A stretch of 64,000 nt of DNA from Falsiphaeobacter marinintestinus (GTDB taxonomy: Bacteria > Pseudomonadota > Alphaproteobacteria > Rhodobacterales > Rhodobacteraceae). The DNA lies in assembly GCF_007923355.1 (NCBI RefSeq), contig NZ_VOGO01000003.1, positions 486,753 through 550,752 of the forward strand, read 5' to 3'. The stretch's first letter is position 1. Each line of letters opens with the position of its first letter. This document shows, in pieces, positions 44,503 through 53,022 of this stretch. A model generated the notes under the pieces. That model did no database searches and was not told the DNA's origin. It saw only the letters and a program-made list of their open reading frames with translations. The position numbers and the translations under genes were made by a program.

Positions 44503-47500
44503 ATGAAGCCAGTAAACATCCTACACATTTCCGACCTGCATTACAAAACCAGCCGCTCATACGATCAAGGAGTTGTCCTCGACGCCCTGCTGAAGGATGT
44601 TTCACTACAGTCAGAATTGGTTGGTTCCCCCGACCTAATAGTTTTCTCTGGAGACCTCGTACATTCAGCAGACGACGAACGAATATACGAGAAACTATAC
44701 GACGACTTTATCGACAAATTACTCAGAGTAACGAACTGCGATCACACTAGGATATTCTTGACACCGGGAAACCATGACCTTAGCCGCAAGTTCTTACAGA
44801 GTCACACCGCTGAACAAAGTGAAGTCGAAGTAAATTCAACCGAAAGAGAGAAACTGAATAAATTCTACTTATCAGGGAGAGCCGCAGAAATTGCGCGTCT
44901 AAAGTCAGAAGAGTTTTTCGATTTTGCAGAATTTTTTGAACCCGAAGGAGAAATACACGCTGACGAGATAGTTTCACTCCACGACCTCAACGAATTAGGG
45001 GTGTCCATAGTAAGCCTCAATACTGCTTGGATGGGTTGGGCAGGAATTGACAAACGGAGTGACCTGCAACGATTAGCCGTACCCGAAGCGGCTATCTCCA
45101 AAATCCTTAAAAAGATCCCGAACAACCGCTACGTTATCTTTAATTTCCACCATCCCTTCGAGTGGCACGCAGAGCATGCAAACCACGATTTCAAGGATCT
45201 CAGCCAAGATAAAGGAAACCTATTTCTTTATGGTCACGTACACGATCCGCGCCCCATCGTTTATGCGGGCGAGGATCTCGGAGTAGTGCATAACCAAGCC
45301 GGCGCTTTATATACTTGGCGGCAAGACCGTTACCTCGGATATGCCATGATCCGAGTCGAACCAGAGCTCAAGCACACAGAGCTTACCTGGAGATCCTATT
45401 TCGACAAAAGACGCGCGTTCGATACTGCGACCAATGTGAATGACAACCTTGGCATCCACTACTCCTCCGAAGACGCCCGCAATCACTTCTCGGAGATAAT
45501 AGATATACGGAAATCGATACGAATAAATGAATGGGTTGAAGGGAAAGTAAAGCCGTTCATTCTAGAAGAATTTTCTGATGGAATATTGGATCGCCCGACT
45601 CCCGAACTATTTGTAGCTCCGCCGCTATCGAAGCTTGTCCAAGACAGTGATTCCAGCGACGACATCGCAGGAGAGGTTGTAGAGCATTCTTGCACAATCG
45701 AAGACGTACTTGCTGATGAGTTGAATTATTTGTTCGAAGCATACCCGGAGCACGGCAAAACGGCTATGCTTAATAAATTATGTATGGAGATAGCAAATTC
45801 GGCAGCTACGCGCGGTAGCAGCAAGCGCGTCGTACCAGTGTTGCTTCAGTTCAGTGATTTCGTACCAGGTACTAAAAGGGGTGAAAAAGCTGTGCGAGAT
45901 AAACTTCCCGGCACTCCTGAAGGATGCGACGTCGAACTATTGCTCTCTGAGGGATGTTTCACAATTTGCGTTGATGACGTTGTCTTTTCTGACGGCAGGC
46001 GAATGAAGGAACTAAGGGACTTTATATCGAAGTATAAAAATAACAGATTTTTCATAACCACCACGACTGTCCGTCGCCACGATAATCTAGTTCCCAGCAC
46101 AGGTCTCGGCGCTCATTTCGAAAGAACTAGGCTCCATCAATTTCGCCGACCTGACCTTCGAAAGCTGGTCAGAAAAATTGACGAGGCAAATGGGTCGGAA
46201 GAAGAGCTACTGGACAGGGTCATTGCGGAACTTCGCGCCATGAACGTTCCGGCGACGCCACTGAACAGTTCACTGCTGATGGATATTCTATCTAGAGACA
46301 GCAGCTTCTCCCCCATAAACCGGCCGACGCTTATCGAGAGATTTATTGAAACGCTTCTAAAGAAACGATCCTTGGGGGAGGTGGAGCGAAAAAAATTCGA
46401 CTTCCGAAACCAAGTCCATTACTTGGGTTTTGTCGCTGAACATATGTGTCGAACGAACAAGTATGTACTCGACTACGATGAGCTATTTGGTATCACCTTA
46501 AGTTATCTGAAAAGCCTCGGGCTGAATTTCGGCGCCCGTGAGATTATAGACAATACAATTCACTCTAAGATATTTTCCGAGAAACGCGGCGAGAATTCCA
46601 TTTCTTTCCGCTTTAGAGCATTCCTCGAGTTCTTTGTTGCCACTAGAATGCGGGAACAAGGTGATTTTAAGAAGTGGATTTTCGAAGAGAATCGTTACCT
46701 GAGTTACCTAAACGAGATCGAATACTACGCTGGGCTTGAAAGAAACGATCTTAGCCTTCTCCAGATGGTGTCTAAACGCCATTTGGCGCATCACCTTTCT
46801 GTGTTCGGTGACGTTTTTGACAAAATTCTTGATGATGAGCAATTCTCGAAACTCCCCAACTCCCTTGAAAGCAGCAGACGGTTCGCAGACGATCTTGCCG
46901 AGCAGATGAAGGACGCACCGCTTTCCGCGGAAGAGCGTGACGAAGTACTGGACGCGGAGTTACCTCGTGATGCTGAAGGGCGACAAGAGGTGTTTCGCCC
47001 CTCTGCCAAAGAGGCCCCTGCGAAATATATTCTATCGCTGTTTATGTATACCTCGCTTGTGAAGAATACTGAATTGATCGAGGATACCGAGAAGAGGTAT
47101 CACTTGTCTTGCGTACTTAAGAGTTGGTCTTCATCTATTGTTGCTTCATTTCTTTCAATACCGAGCTTGGTCAAAAATCGCCGAATGACTTTGAACGGCC
47201 TTACCTATGTGGTTTCGTTTCCGAGGGAGCTTTCCGACGAAGAGGTCGCTAAGAAGATTGCGCTCGGACTACCGAAAGAAATCGCTCGCTTGGTACATCT
47301 TTTGATCGCAACTGAGAAACTTGAGTATCAGCTTACTCAACCCACGATCCAAGAAAGCGGCGAACCCAATATTACTGCTTTTCTCCGAAGCTCGCTATAC
47401 ATTGATTTAAAACTGATGAACTGGTGGAAGGAGCCGGGTAAATTTATTGATCGGGTTCAAGGCGATAACTATTTCCAAGAAGTCATGCTAAGTAAAGCGG

Positions 47501-47697
47501 CGGACGTCTACAGGCTTGGCGCGTTTTCAAAGACGGTTGGGCAGGAACTGGAGAATGGAATCGTGGAAACATATGCTAGGCTTTACTCGCCTTCCAGGGC
47601 CCAAATAGGCGAAATTCGCAATAAAAAGAAAGCAGACATGCGTCGAATGAAACACTTGCGAACTCTTCGGGCGAAGCTACTTGGTGATAACGATTAG
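44503..47697 (+). CDS. Metallophosphoesterase-STAND NTPase fusion, candidate anti-phage defence protein
   Basis: 1064 aa. The N-terminal calcineurin-like phosphoesterase has all metal motifs: D11-x-H13, G50-D51, G89-N-H-D92, H216-H-P and G244-H-V-H247. A STAND/NACHT-like NTPase follows, with Walker A AYPEHGKT (413-420; first Gly replaced by Ala) and Walker B ICVDD (D491-D492). The remaining 500 residues are helical and may be the sensor. Effector-NTPase-sensor order is that of Avs-type immune proteins. ATG 44503 is preferred to TTG 44494. AT-rich composition, position between a restriction system and integrase, and a truncated AAA gene upstream mark a defence-island setting. Function is inferred. 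Confidence 0.85.
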   Translation: MKPVNILHISDLHYKTSRSYDQGVVLDALLKDVSLQSELVGSPDLIVFSGDLVHSADDERIYEKLYDDFIDKLLRVTNCDHTRIFLTPGNHDLSRKFLQSHTAEQSEVEVNSTEREKLNKFYLSGRAAEIARLKSEEFFDFAEFFEPEGEIHADEIVSLHDLNELGVSIVSLNTAWMGWAGIDKRSDLQRLAVPEAAISKILKKIPNNRYVIFNFHHPFEWHAEHANHDFKDLSQDKGNLFLYGHVHDPRPIVYAGEDLGVVHNQAGALYTWRQDRYLGYAMIRVEPELKHTELTWRSYFDKRRAFDTATNVNDNLGIHYSSEDARNHFSEIIDIRKSIRINEWVEGKVKPFILEEFSDGILDRPTPELFVAPPLSKLVQDSDSSDDIAGEVVEHSCTIEDVLADELNYLFEAYPEHGKTAMLNKLCMEIANSAATRGSSKRVVPVLLQFSDFVPGTKRGEKAVRDKLPGTPEGCDVELLLSEGCFTICVDDVVFSDGRRMKELRDFISKYKNNRFFITTTTVRRHDNLVPSTGLGAHFERTRLHQFRRPDLRKLVRKIDEANGSEEELLDRVIAELRAMNVPATPLNSSLLMDILSRDSSFSPINRPTLIERFIETLLKKRSLGEVERKKFDFRNQVHYLGFVAEHMCRTNKYVLDYDELFGITLSYLKSLGLNFGAREIIDNTIHSKIFSEKRGENSISFRFRAFLEFFVATRMREQGDFKKWIFEENRYLSYLNEIEYYAGLERNDLSLLQMVSKRHLAHHLSVFGDVFDKILDDEQFSKLPNSLESSRRFADDLAEQMKDAPLSAEERDEVLDAELPRDAEGRQEVFRPSAKEAPAKYILSLFMYTSLVKNTELIEDTEKRYHLSCVLKSWSSSIVASFLSIPSLVKNRRMTLNGLTYVVSFPRELSDEEVAKKIALGLPKEIARLVHLLIATEKLEYQLTQPTIQESGEPNITAFLRSSLYIDLKLMNWWKEPGKFIDRVQGDNYFQEVMLSKAADVYRLGAFSKTVGQELENGIVETYARLYSPSRAQIGEIRNKKKADMRRMKHLRTLRAKLLGDND

Positions 47698-47863
47698 GTG
47701 AGCTGCCCCCCGAAACTCGAACACGCTCTTGCAACGAACGGCTGGAATGCGGGCTGCTAACGCAGCATTCGGGCCCGACGCTCAAGGTCGGCTTTGGGCC
47801 GTTCGGGACGTGCCCGGCAGATGGGTGACCGAACTGTGCACGCCCGGTCACCCTGCTCCTGTA

Positions 47864-48061
47864 TCAGGAGTGTCGGGTAGGTATTTCACGACAATCCAGC
47901 CGTGATTGCAGCCAGTCCAGCACCTCATCCTCAACCCATCCCACCCTGTTAGGGCCCAGCTGTACCCGCTTGGGGAATTGGCTTGCCTTCTCGAGGCGTG
48001 CGACGTGTTGCGGTGAATACAAGACCAACTCCTTCAGCTGGCGTTTTGAAAGTATCCTCAT
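47864..48061 (-). CDS. AlpA-like HTH protein (excisionase/regulator)
   Basis: 65 aa MerR-like/AlpA helix-turn-helix: RILSKRQLKELVLYSPQHVARLEKASQFPKRVQLGPNRVGWVEDEVLDWLQSR. Preceded by GGAGAGA. AlpA-type proteins next to tyrosine integrases act as excision factors or as transcription activators of the integrase. Located 70 bases from the element 1 integrase, same strand. Confidence 0.9.
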   Translation of the reverse strand: MRILSKRQLKELVLYSPQHVARLEKASQFPKRVQLGPNRVGWVEDEVLDWLQSRLDCREIPTRHS

Positions 48062-48129
48062 CACGATCTCTCCATGTTAGAAGAGCATCGCGATGCCCTA
48101 GGGTTGACAAAAGCCCAGGCAGAACCACC

Positions 48130-49239
48130 TTAACAGCCTTCCAACAATTTGGCGATGTATTCGTCGTACTGAGCTACCGCCTCGCGCATTTCCTCCATGT
48201 ACGAATGGCGGTTATAGACCGCCGCCACGCCGCTGATAGTGCCGGACACGTGATTCAGGAGCTTTTCCGTCACATGGATCGGTGTGCCCATCCTAGCGTG
48301 GATCGTCGAGAATGTGCGCCGCAGATCGTGCAGCGTGAAATGGACAAGGCCGGTTTCCTCCACAATCCGTCGCTGCGACCGTGACCAGCCATTGTATGGC
48401 TTGTCATCGGCGGGTGTGCCGAAGACGTACCGGCTGCCACCTTCGATGTCGCGCAACAGCGCCAAAGCTTTCGGTCCGAGCGGAACGGCATGCTCCCGCT
48501 TGTTCTTGGTGCGGTCGGCAGACAGTACCAGCAGATCATCGTCGATCTCTGACCACAAGAGGTTAGCGATCTCGCCCTTGCGCTGTCCTGTGAGCGCCAG
48601 CAGCGTCACTATGTCGTTGAACCTGCCACGGTGTTTGAGTGTACGCTTCAGCAGCATCCGGAGTTCGTCGTCGGACAGAACGCGTTCACGTGGTTGGGAT
48701 TTATTTGGCCGTTTCAGCGCTTGCAATGGATTGGCTGCAAGATACTGGCGGCGTACCGCCCAGTTGAAGAACACCTTGAACGTGGTGAATGCATAGTTCT
48801 GGCTGGATGGGCTCTTGGTGTATCGTTCGATGGCACGGACTACTTGGCCTTGTGTGATGTCTGAAATCGGTCCCTCAAAGGATATGTGAGTGAGGTAGAG
48901 CACGTAGCCCTTAAGCGTCGAACCGCGAAGCCGTTGGCGGCAGTCCCGCAGGTATTCCTCAGCAACTGCCTGATACTCGAAAACCGCGTCATGACCACCT
49001 GCCTGCACCTGGGTGGCTTGGAATAGCTTTGCCTTCTTGCGCGCTTCGGAGAGTGGCAATTCGGGGTGGCGGCCAAGCGTCTTCAAGCGCCGGTCGCGGC
49101 CATACATGACGACATAGGACTTACGTTTGCTTGAACACCTGACGCCGAAGCCGGGTGTGGTTTCGTCCCAGTATGTGACCTGGCTCTTCTCCGGCAGTGA
49201 GAGCTTCTTGACGCCAAGATCGGTGAGCCGCATCTTCAT
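48130..49239 (-). CDS. int: Tyrosine-type integrase of element 1
   Basis: 369 aa. DUF4102-type N-terminus (MRLTDLGVKKLSLPEKSQVTYWDETTPGFGVR), SAM-like domain, and catalytic domain with Arg in TGQRKGEIANLLW, HxxR in LHDLRRTF, His/Trp-position H in LLNHVSG and nucleophile Tyr in AAVYNRH. It lies at the right end, 140 bases from att copy 2, reading away from it, so its promoter region includes the AGTCTC arm repeat. It would integrate element 1 at tRNA-Asn. Confidence 0.96.
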   Translation of the reverse strand: MKMRLTDLGVKKLSLPEKSQVTYWDETTPGFGVRCSSKRKSYVVMYGRDRRLKTLGRHPELPLSEARKKAKLFQATQVQAGGHDAVFEYQAVAEEYLRDCRQRLRGSTLKGYVLYLTHISFEGPISDITQGQVVRAIERYTKSPSSQNYAFTTFKVFFNWAVRRQYLAANPLQALKRPNKSQPRERVLSDDELRMLLKRTLKHRGRFNDIVTLLALTGQRKGEIANLLWSEIDDDLLVLSADRTKNKREHAVPLGPKALALLRDIEGGSRYVFGTPADDKPYNGWSRSQRRIVEETGLVHFTLHDLRRTFSTIHARMGTPIHVTEKLLNHVSGTISGVAAVYNRHSYMEEMREAVAQYDEYIAKLLEGC

Positions 49240-49242
49240 TTT

Positions 49243-49260
49243 AGTCTCTTTTTAGTCTCT
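49243..49260 (+). repeat. Integrase arm-site-like repeat, element 1 right end
   Basis: AGTCTCTTTTTAGTCTCT, same 15-base core as 28823 and 59849, directly upstream of the integrase start. Confidence 0.55.
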
Positions 49261-49378
49261 CAAATCGCATGCATAAGGGCGGTATTCTATGTTCACCTAT
49301 GCGCATGACTTTTACCTAACTTACTGTTTTTATACAGAAGATGAGAAGCAGTGTACAGCAATGTTTACCCCCGGAATC

Positions 49379-49426
49379 TGACTGTTAATCAATTGGTCGT
49401 AGGTTCGATCCCTACCGCCGGAGCCA
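49379..49426 (+). repeat. Internal attachment site between elements 1 and 2
   Basis: Exact 48-base copy of the tRNA-Asn 3' end (28727-28774), including CCA. It is attR of element 1 and attL of element 2. The 5' half of a tRNA is absent, so it is not a functional tRNA gene. Confidence 0.95.
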
Positions 49427-49429
49427 TAA

Positions 49430-49467
49430 AAAACCCTTTAAGGTGAGTGCCTTAAAGGGCTTTTTTT
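49430..49467 (+). terminator. Terminator carried at the left end of element 2
   Basis: CCCTTTAAGG/CCTTAAAGGG perfect ten-base stem with six-base loop and a seven-T run. It would end tRNA-Asn transcription if element 2 stood alone at the site. Confidence 0.9.
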
Positions 49468-49497
49468 GTTTAAGCGGCAACGCTCAGCTCCCTGTGC

Positions 49498-49558
49498 GTA
49501 AGCACTATGTAAGCAATATCTGTCAAAGCCATTCAACGTGCTTACACGCATCGCTTAC
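49498..49558. repeat. Arm-type repeats at left end of element 2
   Basis: GTAAGCACTATGTAAGCA (49498-49515) is exactly repeated at 59617-59634. Inverted copies TGCTTAC at 49539 and GCTTAC at 49553 follow. The pattern of direct and inverted GTAAGCA units at both ends fits integrase or excisionase binding sites. Confidence 0.7.
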
Positions 49559-49605
49559 AAGCCCAAACTTAGAATGGCGGTAGTCCTGCAAGAAGCGATC
49601 ACCGA

Positions 49606-50106
49606 TTAGTCAGGCGGAGAACTTGGGAATTGTTCCTCTTGGTCATCCTGAGTGTTGTGTGTTGGCGGAAGTATTTCTATCGGCACGTCCCAGCGGCGTA
49701 TGTCTAACTGCTCATCGCGGATTCCTGCGAGTGTCAGCGCCTTGTAAACGTCTCCGAAAGCGATCAGGTCTTTTGACAGTGGCGTGCTGCCTTGCAAAAC
49801 CCAAACTTCAAAATCAGTTTCCGAAAGAGTGATGCCAGTGCCTTTTTCCACGGCCCTAAGAGCGAAGCGCCGGGCTGGAGTGTATTGAGCGTTGTCGGGT
49901 TCGTACTCGCCAGCGAGAATAGACAGCCCTAATCTAGCAAGTTCGAGATCAAGTTTGCGGTCGTCCGTTTGAAACTGGAACCAGCCCGTAGTGACGCCAA
50001 CGACTGCGGTGGCGACGCCTCCGCCTACGAAACCTAGTATCGTTGAAAGGCGAGTAGCCTTGGCGTTCAATTCAGCTATGCGAAGCTCCAGAGAGTTTTC
50101 GTCCAT
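49606..50106 (-). CDS. Hypothetical membrane-anchored protein at end of element 2
   Basis: 166 aa from ATG 50106 (TAGGG at eight bases). A short coiled segment is followed by one membrane helix (ILGFVGGGVATAVVGVTTGWF, about residues 24-44) and a soluble domain with an acidic, proline-rich tail. No family recognised. Last gene of the leftward head cluster or an accessory (for example interference or defence) gene of the satellite. Confidence 0.6.
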   Translation of the reverse strand: MDENSLELRIAELNAKATRLSTILGFVGGGVATAVVGVTTGWFQFQTDDRKLDLELARLGLSILAGEYEPDNAQYTPARRFALRAVEKGTGITLSETDFEVWVLQGSTPLSKDLIAFGDVYKALTLAGIRDEQLDIRRWDVPIEILPPTHNTQDDQEEQFPSSPPD

Positions 50107-50182
50107 AAACAATGCCCTATCAAATGCTGTCACTAAGGATAATACGTTTTCAACATAAAGGCGAGTTGATTGCCAGTCTTGG

Positions 50183-50425
50183 CTATACAGGCTTTAGCTT
50201 GTCAGCAAAAAGGCGAAGGCTGTCTAGATCAAGGGGCGTGATCTTGGTTGAGACGCTGTGCGCCAGCCTGCGCAGTTCAAACAAATCAGGGTCAGTGAAA
50301 CCTTGAAGGCGTAGAGCCGGAACATCCGCGTCTAGGATCATCTGCACCAGCTTGGCCGCATAATCGCGTTGTTCTGCGTCGGTCGGGTTCGGGGGCAGTG
50401 TCGGGAAAATCTCGGCGGGGGTCAT
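50183..50425 (-). CDS. Small hypothetical satellite protein, 80 aa
   Basis: Charged helical protein (MTPAEIFPTLPPNPTDAEQR...LFADKLKPV). It follows the head-closure gene by six bases in the same operon. No recognised family. Confidence 0.65.
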   Translation of the reverse strand: MTPAEIFPTLPPNPTDAEQRDYAAKLVQMILDADVPALRLQGFTDPDLFELRRLAHSVSTKITPLDLDSLRLFADKLKPV

Positions 50426-50431
50426 GATGCC

Positions 50432-50821
50432 TCACAGGCTGTTATTGCGGATCGGCACAGGTTGATCAGTGGGCACCGCTTGCACACGATACTTGATGGT
50501 GCCGCCCATGGCATCGGTGCCCCGGATTTCCGTCACCTGATAGAATATCCCGTCATACAGGATCACGGCCCGGTCATCGGGTTGAGCCTCGCTGATTATG
50601 GTCAAGTCAGCATCACCCGAATAGTTGGTGTCGATTATGAATGTGTCGTCTCGGGTGAAGTCTCTCAACCCATAGGTTTCTTCACTTAGATCATATTCAA
50701 AGATTCCAGCAGCGTCTGTGATCCCACGGCCCTGTTCATCCACGGCAACGGTGTAGACGCTGACCGGTTTCCATGCCGGGTTGTGGCGTGCAGCACGTTT
50801 CAGGGTCGCGGCGTAGGTCAT
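50432..50821 (-). CDS. Probable head-tail joining/head-closure protein
   Basis: 129 aa strand-rich protein with DRAVILYDGIFYQVTEIRGTD near the C-terminus, a pattern seen in small stopper/head-closure proteins. Its start overlaps the portal gene end by four bases. Assignment rests on size and position after portal and connector genes. Confidence 0.5.
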   Translation of the reverse strand: MTYAATLKRAARHNPAWKPVSVYTVAVDEQGRGITDAAGIFEYDLSEETYGLRDFTRDDTFIIDTNYSGDADLTIISEAQPDDRAVILYDGIFYQVTEIRGTDAMGGTIKYRVQAVPTDQPVPIRNNSL

Positions 50822-51879
50822 GCGTCCTGTTCCTCAATCTGAGGCTTTGCAGTGGGCAACGTCACGCCCTGCCAGCCCACCAGAGCCATGGCAGTGGCCA
50901 ACGGCACGCCCGAATTGACCAGCACACCCACCGCACGGGCACGGCCTGCCACATCGCTGGACATCATGTCGTCAATGCCCAGACGGGACACGCCCAGCTT
51001 GGCGGTCAGTTCGGGGGTGATTTGCCGGGCGATTGGTTCAACGGTTTGCAGTGCAAAGAGCCGGTATGCTTCGCGCATGGCTCCTGCGTTTCCTGAGCCG
51101 GTAACCAAAGATGGAGGAACACCAGCAGCCAAAACAATGCGCTGATGTAGGGCATCGGCTTGGGGATTAATATCAAGTTTCCGGAGGTCCGGTGTGAGTT
51201 CGACACGGTGCAATTCCTTCCTATCGCCGCCTGTGTGGGTGGCGTGATCAGCTTTCGACGTCACCACGGCCAAGGAACCATTGCGCAGCCCTGACAGGGC
51301 CTTGCCTTGCTGTTCTTCGGGGATGTTCGCGGGCATCGGCAACAGGCCCTTGCCAGCCATCGGCAGAGCTGACGAAACCGCCTGTTCAATCTCGGCCACC
51401 AATGCCGGTGACGCGCCCATAAGCGCAAACGGTGATCGACCGCGCCACGGTTGCGCCGGGTCCGGGTTGATTTTGAGTTTCAACACCTCGGGTTCCAGAG
51501 CCTTAATCGTTTCCGTGGTATTGGGCTTGGCTATGTGAAGGTGATACCGCCCATTGCCCAATTCATCCCAATACGCTACCGGCACCAGTTCCAGTTCATT
51601 TGCGTGAACCCGGATGTGCCAGACGCTTTCACCACGCAAGCACAGGTCCAGCCCGATGGACGCCAGAATGTCCGGGGTCAGTACGTTCGCCAGAGGCTCA
51701 GGGGTCAGCATGGTGAAGGCACGTGACCATGCGCCAACGCAGGCCCCCACGGTCGCACTCAGGGTGGCGGAACCGTCCATTTGCAGGTTCTTGCGCTTGG
51801 CGTCGATGTATTGCGCCGTGACGGTCGGAAACGCGCTGCGCTGTTCCATCTCGGGTTTGCGTTTGAAAGGCCAGATCAC
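50818..51879 (-). CDS. HK97-type phage portal protein
   Basis: 353 aa, a little short for the family. Recognisable are the N-terminal MIWPFKRKPE, the clip/wing region PVAYWDELGNGRYHLHI, and the stem-crown region with VLAAGVPPSLVTGSGNAGAMREAYRLFALQTVEPIARQI. It forms the dodecameric DNA channel at the capsid vertex. Four-base overlaps with both neighbours show a tightly coupled head operon. Confidence 0.88.
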   Translation of the reverse strand: MIWPFKRKPEMEQRSAFPTVTAQYIDAKRKNLQMDGSATLSATVGACVGAWSRAFTMLTPEPLANVLTPDILASIGLDLCLRGESVWHIRVHANELELVPVAYWDELGNGRYHLHIAKPNTTETIKALEPEVLKLKINPDPAQPWRGRSPFALMGASPALVAEIEQAVSSALPMAGKGLLPMPANIPEEQQGKALSGLRNGSLAVVTSKADHATHTGGDRKELHRVELTPDLRKLDINPQADALHQRIVLAAGVPPSLVTGSGNAGAMREAYRLFALQTVEPIARQITPELTAKLGVSRLGIDDMMSSDVAGRARAVGVLVNSGVPLATAMALVGWQGVTLPTAKPQIEEQDA

Positions 51880-52439
51880 TTGCGCACCTCACTTGCCAGC
51901 ATGGGACCGGCCCCGGAGGCCCAGAACAGTCCCATGAGGCTTTCACGGGTGAACCCGCTGTCACCAGCATTCTGTGATTTGAATTCCCGCCGCTGCGGCA
52001 TCTGCACCAGTTGATACAGGGCGAGATTGGCCACGGCTTGGATCACATGGGCCGGGGGTGTTCCCGGATCGACTGCGCCCACTTGAGTGATCCGCCAAGT
52101 TTCAGTCACCGGGGTGTCAATGTCGATCAGGCCCGCGATGTGTTCAACGTCGAATACCACCCACTCGCCATTGGTGCGGCGCTCAAAGGTGAATGCGTCG
52201 GGTGCTGGGTGCCAAGGCCAGCGATACACGCCAATGCCTTTCACCTGAATAATGCGCTGCGCCGCTGTCACGGGATAGCACCGACGGTCACAGAAGGCTT
52301 CGGCCTGCGCCCATGCGGTTGCAATCATGGCTGTGGCCTGTGCTTCGGTTGCGCCCGCTTCAAGGGCCACTTCGCTGGCCACGGGGCTGGTCGGCAGTGC
52401 GCCGCGCGTTTCCTCGTTGTGCAGTGTATCAATCATCAT
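51876..52439 (-). CDS. Head-tail connector (gp6-like) protein
   Basis: 187 aa. Helical pattern with AIATAWAQAEAFCDRRCYPV and a C-terminal AVANLALYQLVQMPQRRE, similar to the phage gp6/adaptor family that binds under the portal. Overlaps the portal and protease genes by four bases each. Confidence 0.7.
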   Translation of the reverse strand: MMIDTLHNEETRGALPTSPVASEVALEAGATEAQATAMIATAWAQAEAFCDRRCYPVTAAQRIIQVKGIGVYRWPWHPAPDAFTFERRTNGEWVVFDVEHIAGLIDIDTPVTETWRITQVGAVDPGTPPAHVIQAVANLALYQLVQMPQRREFKSQNAGDSGFTRESLMGLFWASGAGPMLASEVRK

Positions 52440-53020
52440 GGCAGAGCGATCCTGTGGCGGGGTTTCGTGGTGGCGTGGGCCATGGCGCGCAATTCAGCTT
52501 CGCTTGCCTCATAGGCGGGGCGCGTCACCAGACTGAGTTCATACAGCAGCAAGTGCGCCAGTTCGCGGATCATCACGCCGGGGTTGCCGGGTTCTGGCAC
52601 CAGTTTTTCAGCATCGGGCACCACGTCTTTTGGCGGCACACGGAAACCGGGCGACACGCCCTTGATCAATCCCGCGCCCAACATGGCCAGAGCGTCGGTC
52701 ACGTGGGTGGCGCGTTCGGCCCCCTCGGGAATGGTGGCGATGAATTCAAGGAATTCTTCGGTGTCATTGAACACCAGATTGCCCGCTTTCTTGCTGGCCA
52801 GAGGCTTATCAAAGCTGTGGCCCACCAGCATGTTCACTTCGCGGTCAGGGTCTTTGAGGGTGAAGTCAAAAGCCCCCGGCAGAATGGTTTCCTTGCGCAC
52901 GCTGCCCCGGTCGGACAACACGGCAAGGGCCTTGTAGGGAAAGCGACCCACAATCGTGGGTCGCCCCCCGCGTTGCCGCACCTCAAGGGATTGTGCGGCC
53001 CATATGGCGCGGCATTCCAT
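52436..53020 (-). CDS. HK97 family prohead protease
   Basis: 194 aa serine protease (U35-like). The conserved start MECRAIWA, LPGAFDFTL, catalytic-site LVGHSFDKPL and GVSPGFRV, and the ELSLVTRPAYEASEAELRA end are typical. It matures the capsid protein. Located just downstream of the capsid gene (2-base gap), opposite to the usual protease-before-capsid order. Confidence 0.92.
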   Translation of the reverse strand: MECRAIWAAQSLEVRQRGGRPTIVGRFPYKALAVLSDRGSVRKETILPGAFDFTLKDPDREVNMLVGHSFDKPLASKKAGNLVFNDTEEFLEFIATIPEGAERATHVTDALAMLGAGLIKGVSPGFRVPPKDVVPDAEKLVPEPGNPGVMIRELAHLLLYELSLVTRPAYEASEAELRAMAHATTKPRHRIALP

Positions 53021-53022
53021 CG

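Noticed and set aside
49379..49426. tRNA-Asn genes at 49379 and 59754
   Set aside because: Only the 3' 47-48 bases are present, without acceptor 5' strand or D-arm; they are attachment sites.
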